From: Physcomitrium patens
Lineage: Eukaryota > Streptophyta > Bryopsida > Funariales > Funariaceae
Assembly (NCBI RefSeq): GCF_000002425.4
Contig: NC_037254.1
Location: 21,298,115-21,362,114 of the forward strand
Length of the DNA: 64,000 bases
Direction of reading: 5' to 3'
Made by a program: the position numbers and the translations under genes. Numbering within the stretch: the stretch's first letter is position 1; each line of letters begins with the position of its first letter. Shown piece by piece: positions 47,866 to 60,573 of this stretch. The notes below the pieces were generated by a model, which was given only the letters and a program-made list of their open reading frames with translations, was not told where the DNA came from and searched no databases.

Positions 47866-49680
47866 ATGGCGGACGAGTTGGCAGTGACGACGGAGGCACT
47901 GACCTTGGACGATTCCAAGGCCGATCAGGTAGAAGTAGGGGAGATTGTTGAGAAGCCCGTAGATCGGCCAGCTGAGGTGAAGAAGCACCCATTGGAGCAT
48001 TCGTGGACATTTTGGTTCGATAACCCGGGCGGGAAGCAAAAGCAGGCAACATGGGGGAGCTCTCTTCGTGCCGTGTATACGTTCCACACTGTCGAAGAGT
48101 TTTGGTGGTATGTGGAGCTTTGCCCTGCACCCAGCGTCGTGGGTTTTGTTGTTTTCGCCACGCCTACAACGTTTGGAATAGTTGAAAGCCTCTGGTGTAT
48201 CACCCTTCCGCCCCCGTATATCTTTTTAGGGTCACCTTAGTAGGTGAAGCGGAGCAGATGAATAGGGTAGTGCAATAACCGTTCAGTCTATTGCTTTTGA
48301 ATTAAAGTGAGTGAGAGCGTGCATTTTAGGGTTTCACAGTGGGTACAACTGTGGCGGCGTTGAACATGAATCCTTTGGTATATTCTTGCACATTGTGACG
48401 TAGTAATTGTTTCCAGCTTGTACAACAACGTTTTGCAACCTAGCAAGCTGATTCAGGGTGCGGATTTTCATTGCTTCAAGTCCGGAATTGAGCCAAAGTG
48501 GGAGGATCCCAAGTGTGCTCATGGTGGCAAATGGACTGCGCAGCCTCCTAGAAGCGGCGGCAAGGCTATCCTTGATACCTACTGGCTTCACACTGTACTG
48601 TCTATCTTTCTTGATTCTGGGTTTTCCTACTGTCGCTTTGGTTGAATATGTCCTCATGGAAATAGGGAAAGTTGGTCAACTTTTGAGCTGAAACAAGCGC
48701 TCCGCATATCTGAGATAGTTTTGATTCGATCAATTGATATCTAGATTTGAAGTCTTATTATATTGTAATTTGTGGGTTCAGTTGCTGGCTATGATTGGAG
48801 AGCAATTTGACGAAGGTGATGAAATTTGCGGAGCTGTTGTGAGCGTAAGGAGGGCACAAGATAAGATTGCCATCTGGACGAAGACTGCTTCCAACGAGGC
48901 CGCTCAGGTGGGTCATCATGACAATTTAGATTAATATACGGCCGTGTTTTCGGGATGCTATGTTCTGGTGATCGGTCGGTATCGGGGCTTCAAGAAAAAA
49001 ATATCCATTATGAGAAAGTTTACTTTGTTCCATCTGTTCTACACGAAAAATTCTAGAATAATATCCATTTTTAGTGCATCCCACTAGCATATTTTAGGCC
49101 TCTCTCGGAGCACAGGTTTCATTTGTTCATGTCCAATGCCTTTCGTCCTTTATGGCATTGGATAATCTGACTGATTAATATTGCTTCTCCTAAGCGTACC
49201 AACGAAGAGTTCATGACAAGTAACATTGTGTGATTACTGGTGTTTACAGGTTAGCATTGCAAAGCAATGGAAGGAGGTTCTTGACTATAATGACAAGCTC
49301 GGCTACCTTGTCCATGTAAGTTATTTGATCTACTAATCGTCAAACTTATCATAGAGTTGATAAATCAGATCTCGCCTGGAATGTTATGTGCGAAGAGAGT
49401 CTTTACATATGGGATCAGTTGGAGAAGTCGATTTATTTTCATTCCTACGTGTACTTATCTGTCGGCTTTCTGAGTAAGAGTCAGACGTCGCGGTCTCGTC
49501 ATTGTTGGTTGACCAATGACAGTTTGTCTTGTATTGTTGTAGTAACTCGGTTACTCACATTTTCGAAGCTAAGGTTGAGCAATTCTTTCGTCGTTGATAT
49601 TAGCGTTAACCAATTCTGTGGTGTTTCAGGAGGACGCAAAGAGACAAGACAAGAGTGCGAAGAACAGATATACCGTCTAG
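47866..49680 (+). CDS. EIF4E: Translation initiation factor eIF4E (mRNA cap-binding protein)
   Basis: Exons with consistent GT-AG and phase: 47866-48107, 48417-48594, 48782-48907, 49250-49315, 49630-49680. They total 663 nt, 220 residues plus stop, the usual eIF4E length. The protein binds the m7G cap and, through eIF4G, recruits ribosomes in the cytoplasm. The first about 44 residues are the acidic variable tail. The core starts [20 protein letters not shown], then [20 protein letters not shown], and EPKWEDP, whose tryptophan together with that of HSWTFWF matches the cap-stacking pair in the family. [20 protein letters not shown] and KNRYTV at the C-terminus are also typical. The start is the first ATG after the GA-rich leader and gives the expected tail length. 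The splice between exons 1 and 2 falls inside the Trp-Cys-Leu-Tyr stretch. The paralogue eIF(iso)4E is less likely, given the length and acidic tail. Confidence 0.95.
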
Positions 49681-50700
49681 AAAATAGTGTGTGTTAGCAT
49701 AAATGACATGTGTTAGGACTGCCAGTTTTACATAGGTTGGGCCACGTTGGTCAGTGACGTGTTCAGTACCTGCGATGGCTATCCGGTTTTTAGACAGTAG
49801 AGAACGCTAGAGTTTTAGGTTAACTGGCACAGTCTTGTATCGCTTCAGTTATGTAGGTTAGTGAAGAGCGTGAAATTACTTCGGTTATCCAAGGCTGTAG
49901 ATTAGAGCTAGGACAGTACAGTCTTAATGGTGTACTCGGATTGTTGTGAAACTCCCTGTTACTGACATTTTCTGTCACAACGTCCGCTTGGGATGCCGGC
50001 TGAGCGGTATACGCGTTCTATTTCTCAAGCGTTTAGCCGTTGAGGAGGTTTGCATGTGATCAAGAGCTTGAATGCAAGATGCTTAAATTGAAAATTCCTT
50101 ATTTTTGTGCACATCTGCTATCTAACAACTGCATCGTTTTTATTTAAGATTAGTGCACTTCCTCCCTATTTATCCTGTTGAAGTAGACTAAAACAATTAT
50201 TTCATGTACGGAGCTAATTAATGTGAAACTGAATGTTTCCTCTTCTCTCTCCCAATCAAACGAGATGCTCTTCAAACAATCGGTGCGTCGTTGTGCACAG
50301 CTTGGTCTCGTCTAGCCCCTTCACAATCCTCCTGTTTCCTTTGTATATGTCCTCGTTCATCTCTTGGTTTTCCTCAAATCTGCTTCTCACAATTTTTTGC
50401 AGTAGGATTTGTTGTCCGGAGAGGAGTAAGTACCCAGTTGGTAGCTGGAAATAGAAAATTCAAAAGGCTCTCTGAACCATAAATATTGAACCTTCAATCG
50501 TGTCTAATCATGTCTATTTTTTGTTCCATGTTGAAATTCTGACTGCTTATCCACAAAATTTGATGCAGTTATCAAGCATCCACCTTTACCATTGCACATG
50601 GATGACGGGCAAATGAAGTAAAAGGATTAGAGTGCAAGTTGGGTATCTCTTTTGCAAAATTAAGATGGGTTGGAATTGTCTGATTTCCAAATATTGCTAT
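49681..50700 (+). other. eIF4E 3' flank
   Basis: Balanced composition to about 50.1 kb fits a 3' UTR. Frames at 50233-50454 and 50291-50482 have no recognisable domain. Confidence 0.5.
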
Positions 50701-51863
50701 AAATTATACTTATAATTGATTTTTGAACTTAAACAAAAAACTATAACTTCTGTTAAATGAAAACATCTACATCACAATATAAAGTGTTTTTTTTTTTATT
50801 TGTATAATTTTTTGGTAACTATATCTATATAATACGAAAGCTTAGTTATAAGATAAAGAGATAAAAGAAGTCTTTTCATTGGCCAATTGGTTGAGACAAA
50901 GAAATCTTCTTCTTGGCCAAAAACATGTGTTGTCCTTTCACAACATAATTTTTTTTGTTGCCCTTTCACAATGTATTTCTCCGAATACAATCAAGATTCT
51001 TTATATCAGCAAAAAAAATAAACCTAAAAACACCACAACAAATGTGGTTTATTCTAAAATATTTTAAACTAGCTATTTCAGCTTTTGAAGTAAATAAAAA
51101 TTGGCTTTGCCAATAACACTAAAGAAACATAAATGGTTCCATTGTTATTTTATTTTATTTATTTTTAAGCCAACACTTCTTTAGAAGTCGTTGATTTTTG
51201 ACTTAAATAATTAAAATATACAGCTTTTTTGTGTCCAATGGCATGGGTTTCTATTTAATAATAATTATAAAAAAAACTTTAAAAATAAATGTTAAGTTCA
51301 TATTTTCTTTTGCAACATGTTGTTTTTAAACATCATAAATGACAATAATCATGCTGATTGTTTAAACTACGTGGCACTTGTTTATTCTGTTGAATGCATA
51401 TTTTTATTTCTTAGTATTGATTGATTTATACCAATTTTTATTTATATTTTTATTTCTATTTTTCTTCTACTTCTTCCAGTAACTAATTTGAAAGCAAGTC
51501 CTCTTTCCAGTTTTAATGGATATTAAAAAACATTATAAATAAAGTTCACGTAATTGAATATCATGAAAATCACATGATTTCACATGTATAAAAAATGATT
51601 TGAGAATAGATGATAGTAAATGAAATTAGAGTTGATAGTAATAAAAGAAAATACGAGAATTATGTTCATTAGGAATTTTGTATATTATTCTGAGTATCAT
51701 ATTTATATAATATTATGTAATTATTAATATACTTAAATGGTATGTTTGAAATCCCAAAACTAATATAGATGTGCTTACACAAAATTATAAGATATATTAT
51801 CATATGAAAGACTGTTTATTAACTTAAGATAGCGTATTAATTCAATTATTTTATGTATTTTAC

Positions 51864-51894
<31 letters not shown>

Positions 51895-51895
51895 G

Positions 51896-51933
<38 letters not shown>

Positions 51934-54107
51934 TATTTATGGAATTTGAAAAATAAAAGCATTAAAAGTTGCATTAGAAGAATGAAACATGTGTATAACA
52001 GATGAATATAATATAATTAGCTTGAGCAAAAGAACATGCTGTTTAAGTACAAAGTAATAAATAAATAAATATACATATATTTCTCTCTTTCTGACAATAT
52101 TCACAACAGTGCATAAACTTGTATATTATTGAAATTTTAGTTGTGATTCTAAAAAAAGCAGAAGTAAAATAAATTAATATCAATTAAGAAAAATACCTCA
52201 ATTTTTTGAATTTAAATCACAATTTATTATAATATAAAATAGATTTATTTAACTATTTTTTAAAAATTATTATTTATTATTTTGATCTTTTAGAATTTTT
52301 TTCTACGAATAAAAAACTAAGAATAGTCATTAATCTTTAAAGAAGCAATAAATTAATTTAAATAAAATAAAAGGTAATAAAAAATAGGAGGTTCAAATGT
52401 GCCTCATGTAAAATATAATTAAGTGTAGAAGATATTATTTTATAAGAATTGAAGTAAAATGATTGCTTGGTAATATTATAACATTACGTTAACTCAATTA
52501 TTTAATTTTTAATTATCATTAATTTTTTAATCTAATACTTGAATAAATTAGTTTTATTGTATAATACTAAGCAAAACCTGTGGTGTTGGGCATGAAAAAA
52601 CTGTAAAATTATAATTTTTGGATGCTAAGTCAAAAATTGACGACTCATAGTGAAATGTTGTCAAAAAAAAAAAAAAAAAAAAAAAAAAATGAAAAAATGA
52701 AAAGAGTATATGCATAACAATGGAACTATTTATGTTTCTTTACAATTATTGGAAAAATTAAGTCTTATCTACTACAACAATTTAAATAGCTCGGTTAATA
52801 GAATTTTGGTCAAGCCACACTTCCTATATGCTTCCTTTGATTGCCCAATATTGTTATGATTGTTATCATTATCATTGTTATCATGCCTCTTATTGTTATA
52901 TTTGTACACTTATTTTTCAGCCTTTTTTTAGTTTCTACAAAAATTATTAATACCAAATTTCAATACATGATTGTATATAACTTTTAGTTTTTTTAAATGT
53001 ATGCTATTGTTACTATTATTTCTAATTTGATTTACTATAACTGTCACATATTCTTAAATCATTTTTTATACATATGAAATCATGTGGTTTTCATGATATT
53101 CAATTATAAGAATGTGTTCAAATGTTTTTTTAATATCCATTAAAATTGGAAAGATAACTTGCTTTAACATTTGCTACTGGAAGAATTAGAAGAAGAAGAA
53201 GCAGAAAGAAAAAAAAAAAATATATATATAAAATCTGAACATTAAAAAAATAAAAAAATGCTTACACACACTTATACATCCTAAATAGAAAAAAGATCAA
53301 TATATTTTCTGTTTATGTAACATTTTATAGATAATAATATATAATATGTGGTCATGTTGATACTACTCAATCTGTTCAATATCTACTTTGCAACTATCAT
53401 TCTATCAACAATATTAAAAATCCTTCATAATTGTATTGACAAAACCAAGAACCTTGACAAATTAGTTTGACTGTACTACCAAAAAAATCCCTATAACAAT
53501 CACATTGTAGAATGATAAAGTCAAAAGTTTATGTAAAATAAGAAATGTAAACATAGGTCGATGATGCCCGAAATTGTGTTTGACAATAACAAGAAAACAA
53601 AAAAAGTGTGGACAAATGGTCACATCAACTACTCTTTCATGGTTGAATTTATTGTCTTTTAATTTAAGAATCCCACTAATTCTCTAATTAAAAGAAGAAA
53701 AAAAACTAATTCTCAAGAAGCATAGTACAATGCCACATCATTACCAAGGCAAAGAAAGACAATTAAGAGTATTGAAATTGACCTTCGACCACCCCACATT
53801 CATTGCATCAACTACATTTCCTCCATTCATTCATCAAAGAGAACAACCGCATGGGGTGTGAAGACAACGTAACGGAAGAGGGATCAAGCCCTTGCAGAGA
53901 GGCATCATCAACCCATCTCTCAGCTTTGTGTACAGAAGCAAAATAACACAAAAACTCAGACAATGACAGAATGGTGGAGCAAAGTCGGCCAATTTTATTG
54001 AACAAGAGAAGGGGGTATACCACGCTATACAATACTATGCTATGCAATAATTTGATATGATACAAATTGGTGAGAATGGGGAGTAAAAAGGAGAGGTGGG
54101 GTGGAAT
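50701..54107. other. AT-rich intergenic DNA, then CHS 3' flank
   Basis: Strongly AT-rich to about 53.7 kb, with TA runs at 51867-51892 and 51900-51930 and a poly(A) run at 52663-52689. 53.75-54.1 kb is likely 3' UTR of the minus-strand chalcone synthase gene. Confidence 0.6.
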
Positions 54108-55301
54108 CTAAGCGGAGTTGGGAGCGGCGCGGAGCACAAGCACTTCTAGTGTCAGTCCTGGTCCGAAGCCAATGAAGAATCCGAACTCGCTGCCCTCGCC
54201 CAAAGTGGACGCACCCATCTTCACAGACCTGTGCCGAATCTGATCCAACACAAACAACACAGAGGCGCTAGACATGTTGCCAAACTCGGACAATATGTCC
54301 CTGCTCCCTTGCATCTTGTCCTTGGTCAGCTTCAGCTTCGCCTCCACCTGATCGAGAATGGCTGGACCTCCGGGATGCACCGCCCAGAACATCTCGTTCC
54401 ATGCCGGTGATCCCACTGGCTTCCTGGCCTCGTTCAAAAACTTCTCGATGTTCTTGGAGATGAGCCCGGGTACATCCTTCATGAGGTGGAAGATGAGCCC
54501 TGCTTCGGTGAGATGTCCATCGATGGCGCCGTCACTCTCTGGTAAGATGGTCTCTCCAGCCCAGTGCACTTCGAACAATGGCTTCTCTACCTCAGGCTTG
54601 GGGTCGGATCCAACCACGTACACGCCGGCGCCATCGCCGAACAGAGCTGAGCCCACAAGCCCGTCCAAGTGGTTCTCGCTCGGGGCTCGGTATGTGACTG
54701 CGGTCACCTCGCTCGCGACTGCCAGCACTCGGGCGCCCTTGTTGTTTTCGGCTAGATCCTTGGCCACTCTGAGCACGGATGCACCGCCGAAACACCCGGT
54801 TTGGTACATCATGACACGCTTCACAGTGGGCTTCAGGCCGAGCAGCTTGGCCAGGGCGTGGTCGGCTCCGGGCATGTTGACACCCGAGGTGGTGGCGAAG
54901 ACGATGTGGGTAATGTCGGACTTGCGGCCGCCCCATTCCTTGATGGCCTTCTGGGCGGCCTCGGCGGCGAGCTTGGGGACCTGGACGACCACGATGTCAT
55001 GGCGGACGTTCAGGGAGGGCTCCATGTACGTGCAGATGCCTGGGTTGGCCTTGAGCACCTCCTCCGTGAGGAACATGTGGCGCTTCCGGATGCCCGACTT
55101 GTCACAGATGCGCTTGAATTTGGCCTTCAGGGCTTCCTTCTCGCCGCAGTTGGTGATGTTGAAGAAGAATTCGGGGTACTCACTCTGCAGAAACTCCGCG
55201 GGAGGCACCGCAGTTCCGATGCCTAGCACGCAGGCTGGCCCTTCAGCGCGGGGCTGGCCCCTGGGAAGCGCGGTCCTCGTAACATCCCCAGCAGAAGCCA
55301 T
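54108..55301 (-). CDS. CHS: Chalcone synthase (type III polyketide synthase)
   Basis: Intact single-exon frame of 397 residues, the normal CHS length plus a six-residue longer N-terminus. The enzyme condenses p-coumaroyl-CoA with three malonyl-CoA to naringenin chalcone, the first step of flavonoids. Catalytic triad: C170 (in YQTGCFGG), H309 (AVHPGG), N342 (FGNMSSAS), each exactly +6 from alfalfa CHS C164, H303, N336. By the same offset the gatekeeper phenylalanines are F221 and F271. T200, T203, G262 and S344 also match the residues that distinguish CHS from relatives, so a true CHS is favoured over stilbene or pyrone synthase. The C-terminal loop reads [13 protein letters not shown] where angiosperm enzymes usually have GFGPGLTVETVVL. 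There is no intron, whereas angiosperm CHS genes normally have one near Cys60; intronless copies are known in mosses. It is divergent from PAL across 1.6 kb. Confidence 0.97.
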   Translation of the reverse strand: MASAGDVTRTALPRGQPRAEGPACVLGIGTAVPPAEFLQSEYPEFFFNITNCGEKEALKAKFKRICDKSGIRKRHMFLTEEVLKANPGICTYMEPSLNVRHDIVVVQVPKLAAEAAQKAIKEWGGRKSDITHIVFATTSGVNMPGADHALAKLLGLKPTVKRVMMYQTGCFGGASVLRVAKDLAENNKGARVLAVASEVTAVTYRAPSENHLDGLVGSALFGDGAGVYVVGSDPKPEVEKPLFEVHWAGETILPESDGAIDGHLTEAGLIFHLMKDVPGLISKNIEKFLNEARKPVGSPAWNEMFWAVHPGGPAILDQVEAKLKLTKDKMQGSRDILSEFGNMSSASVLFVLDQIRHRSVKMGASTLGEGSEFGFFIGFGPGLTLEVLVLRAAPNSA

Positions 55302-56892
55302 TTGACAACCCCGGTCGATTTCTTCACTCTAGTTCTCAATCTGTGCTGCCAAACGTATTCCGACTTTGTCTCTTTGCTAATTCTGCAACAAGAGAGGTTG
55401 TTCTACGCACCGATTCCGTTACGCTACCAGTTGGGATCTGCGGAGTCACCCCACTCTCTTAGTTCGCCACGAGCTAGTCTATTTTCGTAACTTGAGTACA
55501 ACGATCGGAGAGATTGCCAGAGAATTGATAGACGATGTAGTTGGGTGGCGACTTCCGTTTTGAAGCTTGTATCGACCCTGCTATTTCATGCACAGCGTGT
55601 GCCCTTTAAGAGCATCGCCATGTTGACACTTTCATCAGGATCGAGTTGTCCTTGACCGGGGTATATTTCATTTTGACCGCGACTTTATGTCTGCAGAAAT
55701 AAAGAAATACGTTTACTGCATTGAATCGTGTGCTCTTTCTGTGGAGTCATTGCTGTTGAAAGCTGTTGACCTTTTTTCTGCTTCACCCCACCACTTTGCG
55801 ACTCCATGTGTACACGTGCCGTCTAGAGGCGAATTTCGAATTTCACAGTTGCACAACAATTTTTGAATTTCGCAATTGGACGACAAAACTCGTGGTCTTG
55901 ACTTGGCCCTTTGAAATCTTAAATTTTGGTCAGTATTGACACCAGCGAAACGATCCAGTCCAGCAGACCAGTATGACTGAGAGACTCTGAGAGTCAGGCT
56001 GAAGACTACGAAGAATCGCAGCGCCTTCCTCTTTCCAAACAAGACCACGCGTCCGACTTTCCTCCAATAGAAAGTGGGTCCACCCCAGAGAAGTACTTTT
56101 AAAGCTGCACTTTTCCTTTGTGCCGGAAAGATGGAAGAAAAACCACACTGATCTGACCTTGCTCTCTACCTCATGAAATGAGAGATACATGCATAAAACG
56201 AGGCTTTGATTCTCAACAGGATTCTTAGAAATCTAGTCAGAAACAGCCGCAAAGAAGACAGGGTATATTCAATCAGGTGCTGTCACTTTTGGTGCAGTCC
56301 ACCGTAGTTGATCCACGAAACCTGCCCAAGACCCACCGACAAGAACATGAGGGGAATTGTAGTTTGATGTAGTGTTGAAGTAAACGACGGACGAACTAAA
56401 TTTCAACAACCCTGTATCATAAATCAATCTGGAGGGCTCTCATCCTTCATGTGGCACCAGAAGGCTCACAAGTCCAGGAAGGGCACCACTTTCAACATTT
56501 CAACGCCACCTCGGACTGTTTTCACCGCAATATACCCACCTTTATGGACTAGGGTCAGCCATTAGAATACCTTTCGACGGTGAACACCGCGCTACAGCGA
56601 GAGGCAGTAGTTGCATAAAGAGCATTCCCCGAATCTCATTAATCTTCACTTCTCCCTGAGGCCCATTCAAGCAGTGAATGCCGGACAGGGCCTGCATCCC
56701 ACCCTTCAGCAATTGGTTCCCCTCCCATCTCTTGAAAGATCAGCAAAGTTTGCTACTGCTGCTTGGTTGAGATTGTTTCCTGAAGTAGGCGTTCAGGCAC
56801 GACTTCGAACTCTCAGTACATCAGTCTTGCGTGGCTCCGCGCACTCAGTAGATCTCGGTAACTAGTGTAATTGCAGGTCTTCAATACCAACA
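55302..56892. promoter_or_regulatory. Shared spacer between divergent CHS and PAL genes
   Basis: 1591 bp separate the two start codons, so this region must contain both promoters and 5' UTRs. It contains a G-box at 55813-55818. Frames at 55713-56048 (-), 55930-56190 (-) and 56611-56865 (+) have no recognisable domain; the last ends 27 bases before the PAL start and could be leader sequence. No clear TATA box was identified for either gene. Confidence 0.6.
55813..55818. promoter_or_regulatory. G-box CACGTG, about 0.5 kb upstream of CHS
   Basis: Perfect palindromic CACGTG in the context TACACGTGCC. G-boxes bound by bZIP and bHLH factors are central to light-induced CHS transcription in flowering plants. 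Whether this one acts on CHS, PAL or both is inference. Confidence 0.45.
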
Positions 56893-57978
56893 ATGGCACC
56901 ACGAGCTGGGGAGCTTATTGTCGTCGGATCAGGTGAGCAAATTGATTCGGCATCTTCAGACATGATGCTTGATGATAACACATCTCCGTACTGCATTGGC
57001 CTACTCGGTAATGGAGCAGTTCATGGTGCGGATCCTCTCAACTGGGCCAAGACCGCCAAGGCCATGGGATGCAGCCACCTCGAAGAAATCAAGCGGATGG
57101 TTGACACTTACCAAAATGCCACCCAGGTCATGATCGAGGGAGCCACCCTCACTGTACCTCAGGTAGCAGCCATTGCTCGCAGACCTGACGTGCATGTCGT
57201 GCTCGATGCTGCCAATGCCAAGAGTAGAGTGGACGAGAGCTCCAACTGGGTGCTCGATAGGATCATGGGCGGAGGTGACATCTACGGCGTTACCACCGGG
57301 TTCGGAGCGACCTCTCATCGTCGCACGCAGCAAGGAGTGGAGCTCCAGCGCGAACTCATCCGCTTCCTGAATGCGGGAGTCCTCAGCAAGGGTAACTCCC
57401 TGCCATCCGAGACTGCCCGAGCGGCCATGCTAGTGCGTACCAACACGCTGATGCAGGGGTATTCTGGCATCCGCTGGGAGATCCTCCAAGCTATGGAGAA
57501 GCTACTCAACGCGCACGTCACCCCCAAGTTGCCCTTGCGGGGTACCATCACGGCATCCGGCGACCTCGTCCCCTTGTCGTATATCGCCGGCCTGCTCACC
57601 GGTCGCCCCAATTCCAAAGCCGTCACCCAGGACGGACGAGAGGTTTCCGCGCTGGAGGCCTTGCGAATCGCAGGCGTGGAGAAGCCCTTCGAGCTGGCGC
57701 CCAAGGAAGGGCTCGCCCTTGTCAACGGCACCGCAGTCGGTTCCGCCCTCGCTTCCACCGTGTGCTACGATGCCAACATCATGGTGTTGCTCGCCGAGGT
57801 TCTGTCCGCGCTCTTTTGCGAGGTAATGCAGGGCAAGCCTGAATTTGCCGACCCCCTGACTCACAAGCTGAAGCACCACCCCGGACAGATGGAAGCTGCG
57901 GCTGTCATGGAGTGGGTGCTGGACGGGAGTTCCTTCCATGAAGGCTGCCGCCCAGTACAACGAGACCGACCCCCTGCG
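56893..57978 (+). CDS. PAL: Phenylalanine ammonia-lyase, 5' half, cut by assembly gap
   Basis: PAL deaminates L-phenylalanine to trans-cinnamate, the entry to phenylpropanoids. The frame gives about 362 residues of the usual roughly 700-750 before the run of N. Catalytic tyrosine Y131 lies in IYGVTTGFG. The Ala-Ser-Gly triad that cyclises to the MIO cofactor is at residues 221-223 in [27 protein letters not shown] and [17 protein letters not shown] follow as in the family. After residue 348 the frame goes wrong: TTCCTTCCATGAAG has one base more than needed (about 57936-57937), and the next frame resumes the normal sequence [13 protein letters not shown] up to the gap. This may be a consensus error at a contig end or a true frameshift. 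No intron is seen in this half. The ATG was chosen as the first of the frame, giving a typical variable N-terminus. Confidence 0.93.
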
Positions 57979-58078
57979 NNNNNNNNNNNNNNNNNNNNNN
58001 NNNNNNNNNNNNNNNNNNNNNNNNNNNNNNNNNNNNNNNNNNNNNNNNNNNNNNNNNNNNNNNNNNNNNNNNNNNNNN
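57979..58078. other. Assembly gap (100 N)
   Basis: Exactly 100 N, a placeholder length. The missing PAL 3' half (about 1.1 kb) and the last exons of the convergent TPP2 gene should both lie here, so the real gap is probably over 1.5 kb if the join is right. Confidence 0.98.
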
Positions 58079-58149
58079 TCTGATTTCCGAATGGTACACA
58101 TATTGTCCAATTAAATATTGTCCAATACAACCCTTTCAAATGAACATAC

Positions 58150-59170
58150 CTGTTGGGTTGTTTGATCCTCTTCCAGCTGAATCAAAGCAAGACCTCTTTT
58201 TGTATAAAGCATCTGCCAATGAATCTCGTTTCTTTTCCATCTCCTTTCGCACTTTCTAATAATGCTCACAAACGCACGTTAAGACTACATCCTAATTTTA
58301 AAAGAGAGAAATCTACTCCAAAAAGACTTACAATCTTCCAACATCTGCTCTGCCATGTACAAATACTGATGTCTACTTCATTTGGGGCTTAAGGATGCCA
58401 CTCTTCAACCCCTGAAGTGGCACGTTCCAAAGCTTTGGAAAAGCACTGGGAATTAAGAGAAGTTACCGCAGCATTCGCATCTTCAGACTCGTTTTTCATT
58501 GAGAAATATCTTGCGAGGTCCCCAGTGTCCACTAAACGAATCACATTATCAGCCGCTTTAATTACCTGTGTTACAATGTGGAAAATAGTTATACCGAAGT
58601 GTTTAACTAGCGATGTACAAAGTTTCCCAATTGCGCAAAAAGCCGGTCACCAAATTACTGCACTGCTTGAACCCACGTCTTTTTTTGTCAGAACTACTCC
58701 AACAATGGTAACTCTACTCAAATCTAGGCATGCTACAACATGGATGATACAACATTTATGTATGTTAACATTCCAGGTTATGTATCAATCTGCAAGAACA
58801 GACACTTAATGCTCAGAGAAAAGAACCTTGGCAACACTGAACTTTGCTTCTCCGATGCCTTGGGATCCATACATCTTGTTCAATATCTCTACCATGAGTT
58901 GCAGATAATTGGGATAATTCACCTGCAATCAGTAGTGCCACGCCATGACTACATGCCAAGCAAACCAATCGCTAAAAATAAAATAAAAAAGCTCACAAAG
59001 TATGCAGTAAAAAAGTTTGCCAAAAGCCCAATATCCAATAATATATAAGGTGCAAGCACACAGGTTCGAATGACGACCTTGAGTGAATCAGCAAGCCGCT
59101 CCCAGTCTTCAAGTTCTTCTTTTGTTTCCAAGGATAAACTTGAAAGCACTTTGATTTTTGCATTCCTCAC
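58150..59170 (-). CDS. TPP2: Tripeptidyl-peptidase 2, four exons of the C-terminal region (partial)
   Basis: Minus-strand exons with GT-AG borders: 59170-59078, 58922-58827, 58565-58467, 58255-58150; the first three are all phase 0. The encoded segments VRNAKIKVLSSLSLETKEEL, VNYPNYLQLMVEILNKM, VIKAADNVIRLVDTGDLARY and EKKRDSLADALYKK match, by memory, the helical C-terminal region of plant TPP2. That protein is a giant cytosolic subtilisin-type exopeptidase that removes tripeptides downstream of the proteasome. The protease domain is upstream, beyond this window or beyond the copia-like DNA at 59.9-63.3 kb. The last exon has one extra base near 58194-58196 (106 instead of 105 nt): before it the frame reads ALYKK, after it the next frame reads GLALIQLEEDQTTQQ. 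Given the nearby gap, a sequence error is likely; a pseudogene is the alternative. The final exons should lie in the gap. Confidence 0.85.
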
Positions 59171-60573
59171 CTGCACAATATCATATTTTCTTAATTCATT
59201 TGCCGACTTTCGGTCTATTGAAGTAGAGCCACATTGAGTTCTACCGTAATCTATTGGTTGTCTAGACTACAAAAACTGATTCAAAAACCATTGCAAGTCT
59301 TTACTACTCGGCGCTACGAAGAGATGTGCACCAACTGAGGAACTGTGGGTTACAAAGATGCAACATGCTTACAAACATAATGTCGAGAGAAACATCTACT
59401 TGCTTCCCACTAACATTGGTCGCTAAACACCAAGTCATGATGATAACAACCATGTACAAGGAATAGCACTAACTGAGCTGAAGACGAGCCGACCATTTAA
59501 AAGTCCCTAGTAACCCATAATCATGTTTAGTATTATTCCCATGTTTAGTATTTTGTGACTTTGCTTCTATTCTGTTGAACCAAATGTTTATGAATTTATT
59601 TATGTATTGGTTTTTTTTGAATGTTAGTTTCAACATAAGGTAGAGCTGTTTTCAAAATTTTAAGATCAAATTAGATCATGCATTGCTAAAAGATGATTTT
59701 ACCCTTTTAATCCATTTGCATATTATGCCATATCCAAAATTATATTATAATATGACACCATGCTCAAAATATCTTGAATACTACATCATTTAACATACTC
59801 CAATTACATTTGAGTTTTGAGAATTTAGTCAAATTTATTGGTAGAAGTTGTTTGTGTTGAGATATCATTGAAACTTATGTAGGATTAATTTTTCCATTGA
59901 CTGACAACAAATCACAATATTTATTAATTGTTAGCTGGGACATTGCTACCATAAGTTTAATGCAATTAACCATATAGGAGCTCATCTCTTGTGGACTCTT
60001 TTTCATTTCTAATGTAATAGCAAAAGATTTAGAAATGACAAGAATTGGCTCCAAAAAACATTAGGTATTGTACAACAATTACAATTGAATTAGAGATTGC
60101 AAATATGGTAGCTCAAACAAATACATGGTCTAAAAAATAATTGATGATTTACATTCTTAAATTTTAAATCTATTGGCACAATGGAGAAGGATGCAAGCGT
60201 ACTTTCAAAAAGAAAGTAGATTGTAACAATATTCAACTTAATCTAAAAAGAATCAAGGAACAAAGATACTAAAAAAGTAGTTATGAGGATAGAAAGCATA
60301 TTGAATTATCATAAATAATTACAACTTTTGCTTGTAGATTAGGAATATCAGTTGAAGTAATTTAAAGATTATTCTATTTATAGAATTATCCATAGATATT
60401 TACTACATAATTCTAATATTATAAAATCATTGTTTTAAAAAGTAGGACTTACTTAGTTGAATCTAAGGAATTACCCAATATTTAGATTTGTAGTCTTGCA
60501 TTTTTTTTCAATAAATAAACTCACTCAATTTTTAAGCCATCAAACTTGTTTTTTATTTTTTTATTTTTCTTCA
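59171..60573. other. TPP2 intron or flank, then candidate copia 5' LTR
   Basis: 59.17-59.5 kb has gene-like composition but no exon I can support. CATGTTTAGTATT occurs twice 19 bp apart (from about 59523). From about 59.55 kb the DNA is AT-rich, and the stretch before 60574 must include the 5' LTR of the copia element. A TGTTGAGATATC start near 59857 and a TTCA end at 60573 are possible limits, but no second LTR in the window confirms them. Confidence 0.4.

Noticed and set aside
47627-48130. Minus-strand open frame of 167 codons
   Set aside because: It overlaps eIF4E exon 1 and leader on the opposite strand and has no recognisable domain.
54358-55305. Long plus-strand open frame of 315 codons
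   Set aside because: It lies antisense to chalcone synthase, whose motifs are complete; it is a GC-rich shadow frame.
56611-56865. 84-codon frame just before PAL
   Set aside because: No domain, and it ends 27 bases before the PAL ATG; probably leader or promoter sequence. A uORF is possible but unsupported.
59055-59085. tRNA-like GGTTCGAA box
   Set aside because: The motif stands alone; no acceptor stem, D arm or anticodon arm can be placed around it, and it lies at the TPP2 exon border.
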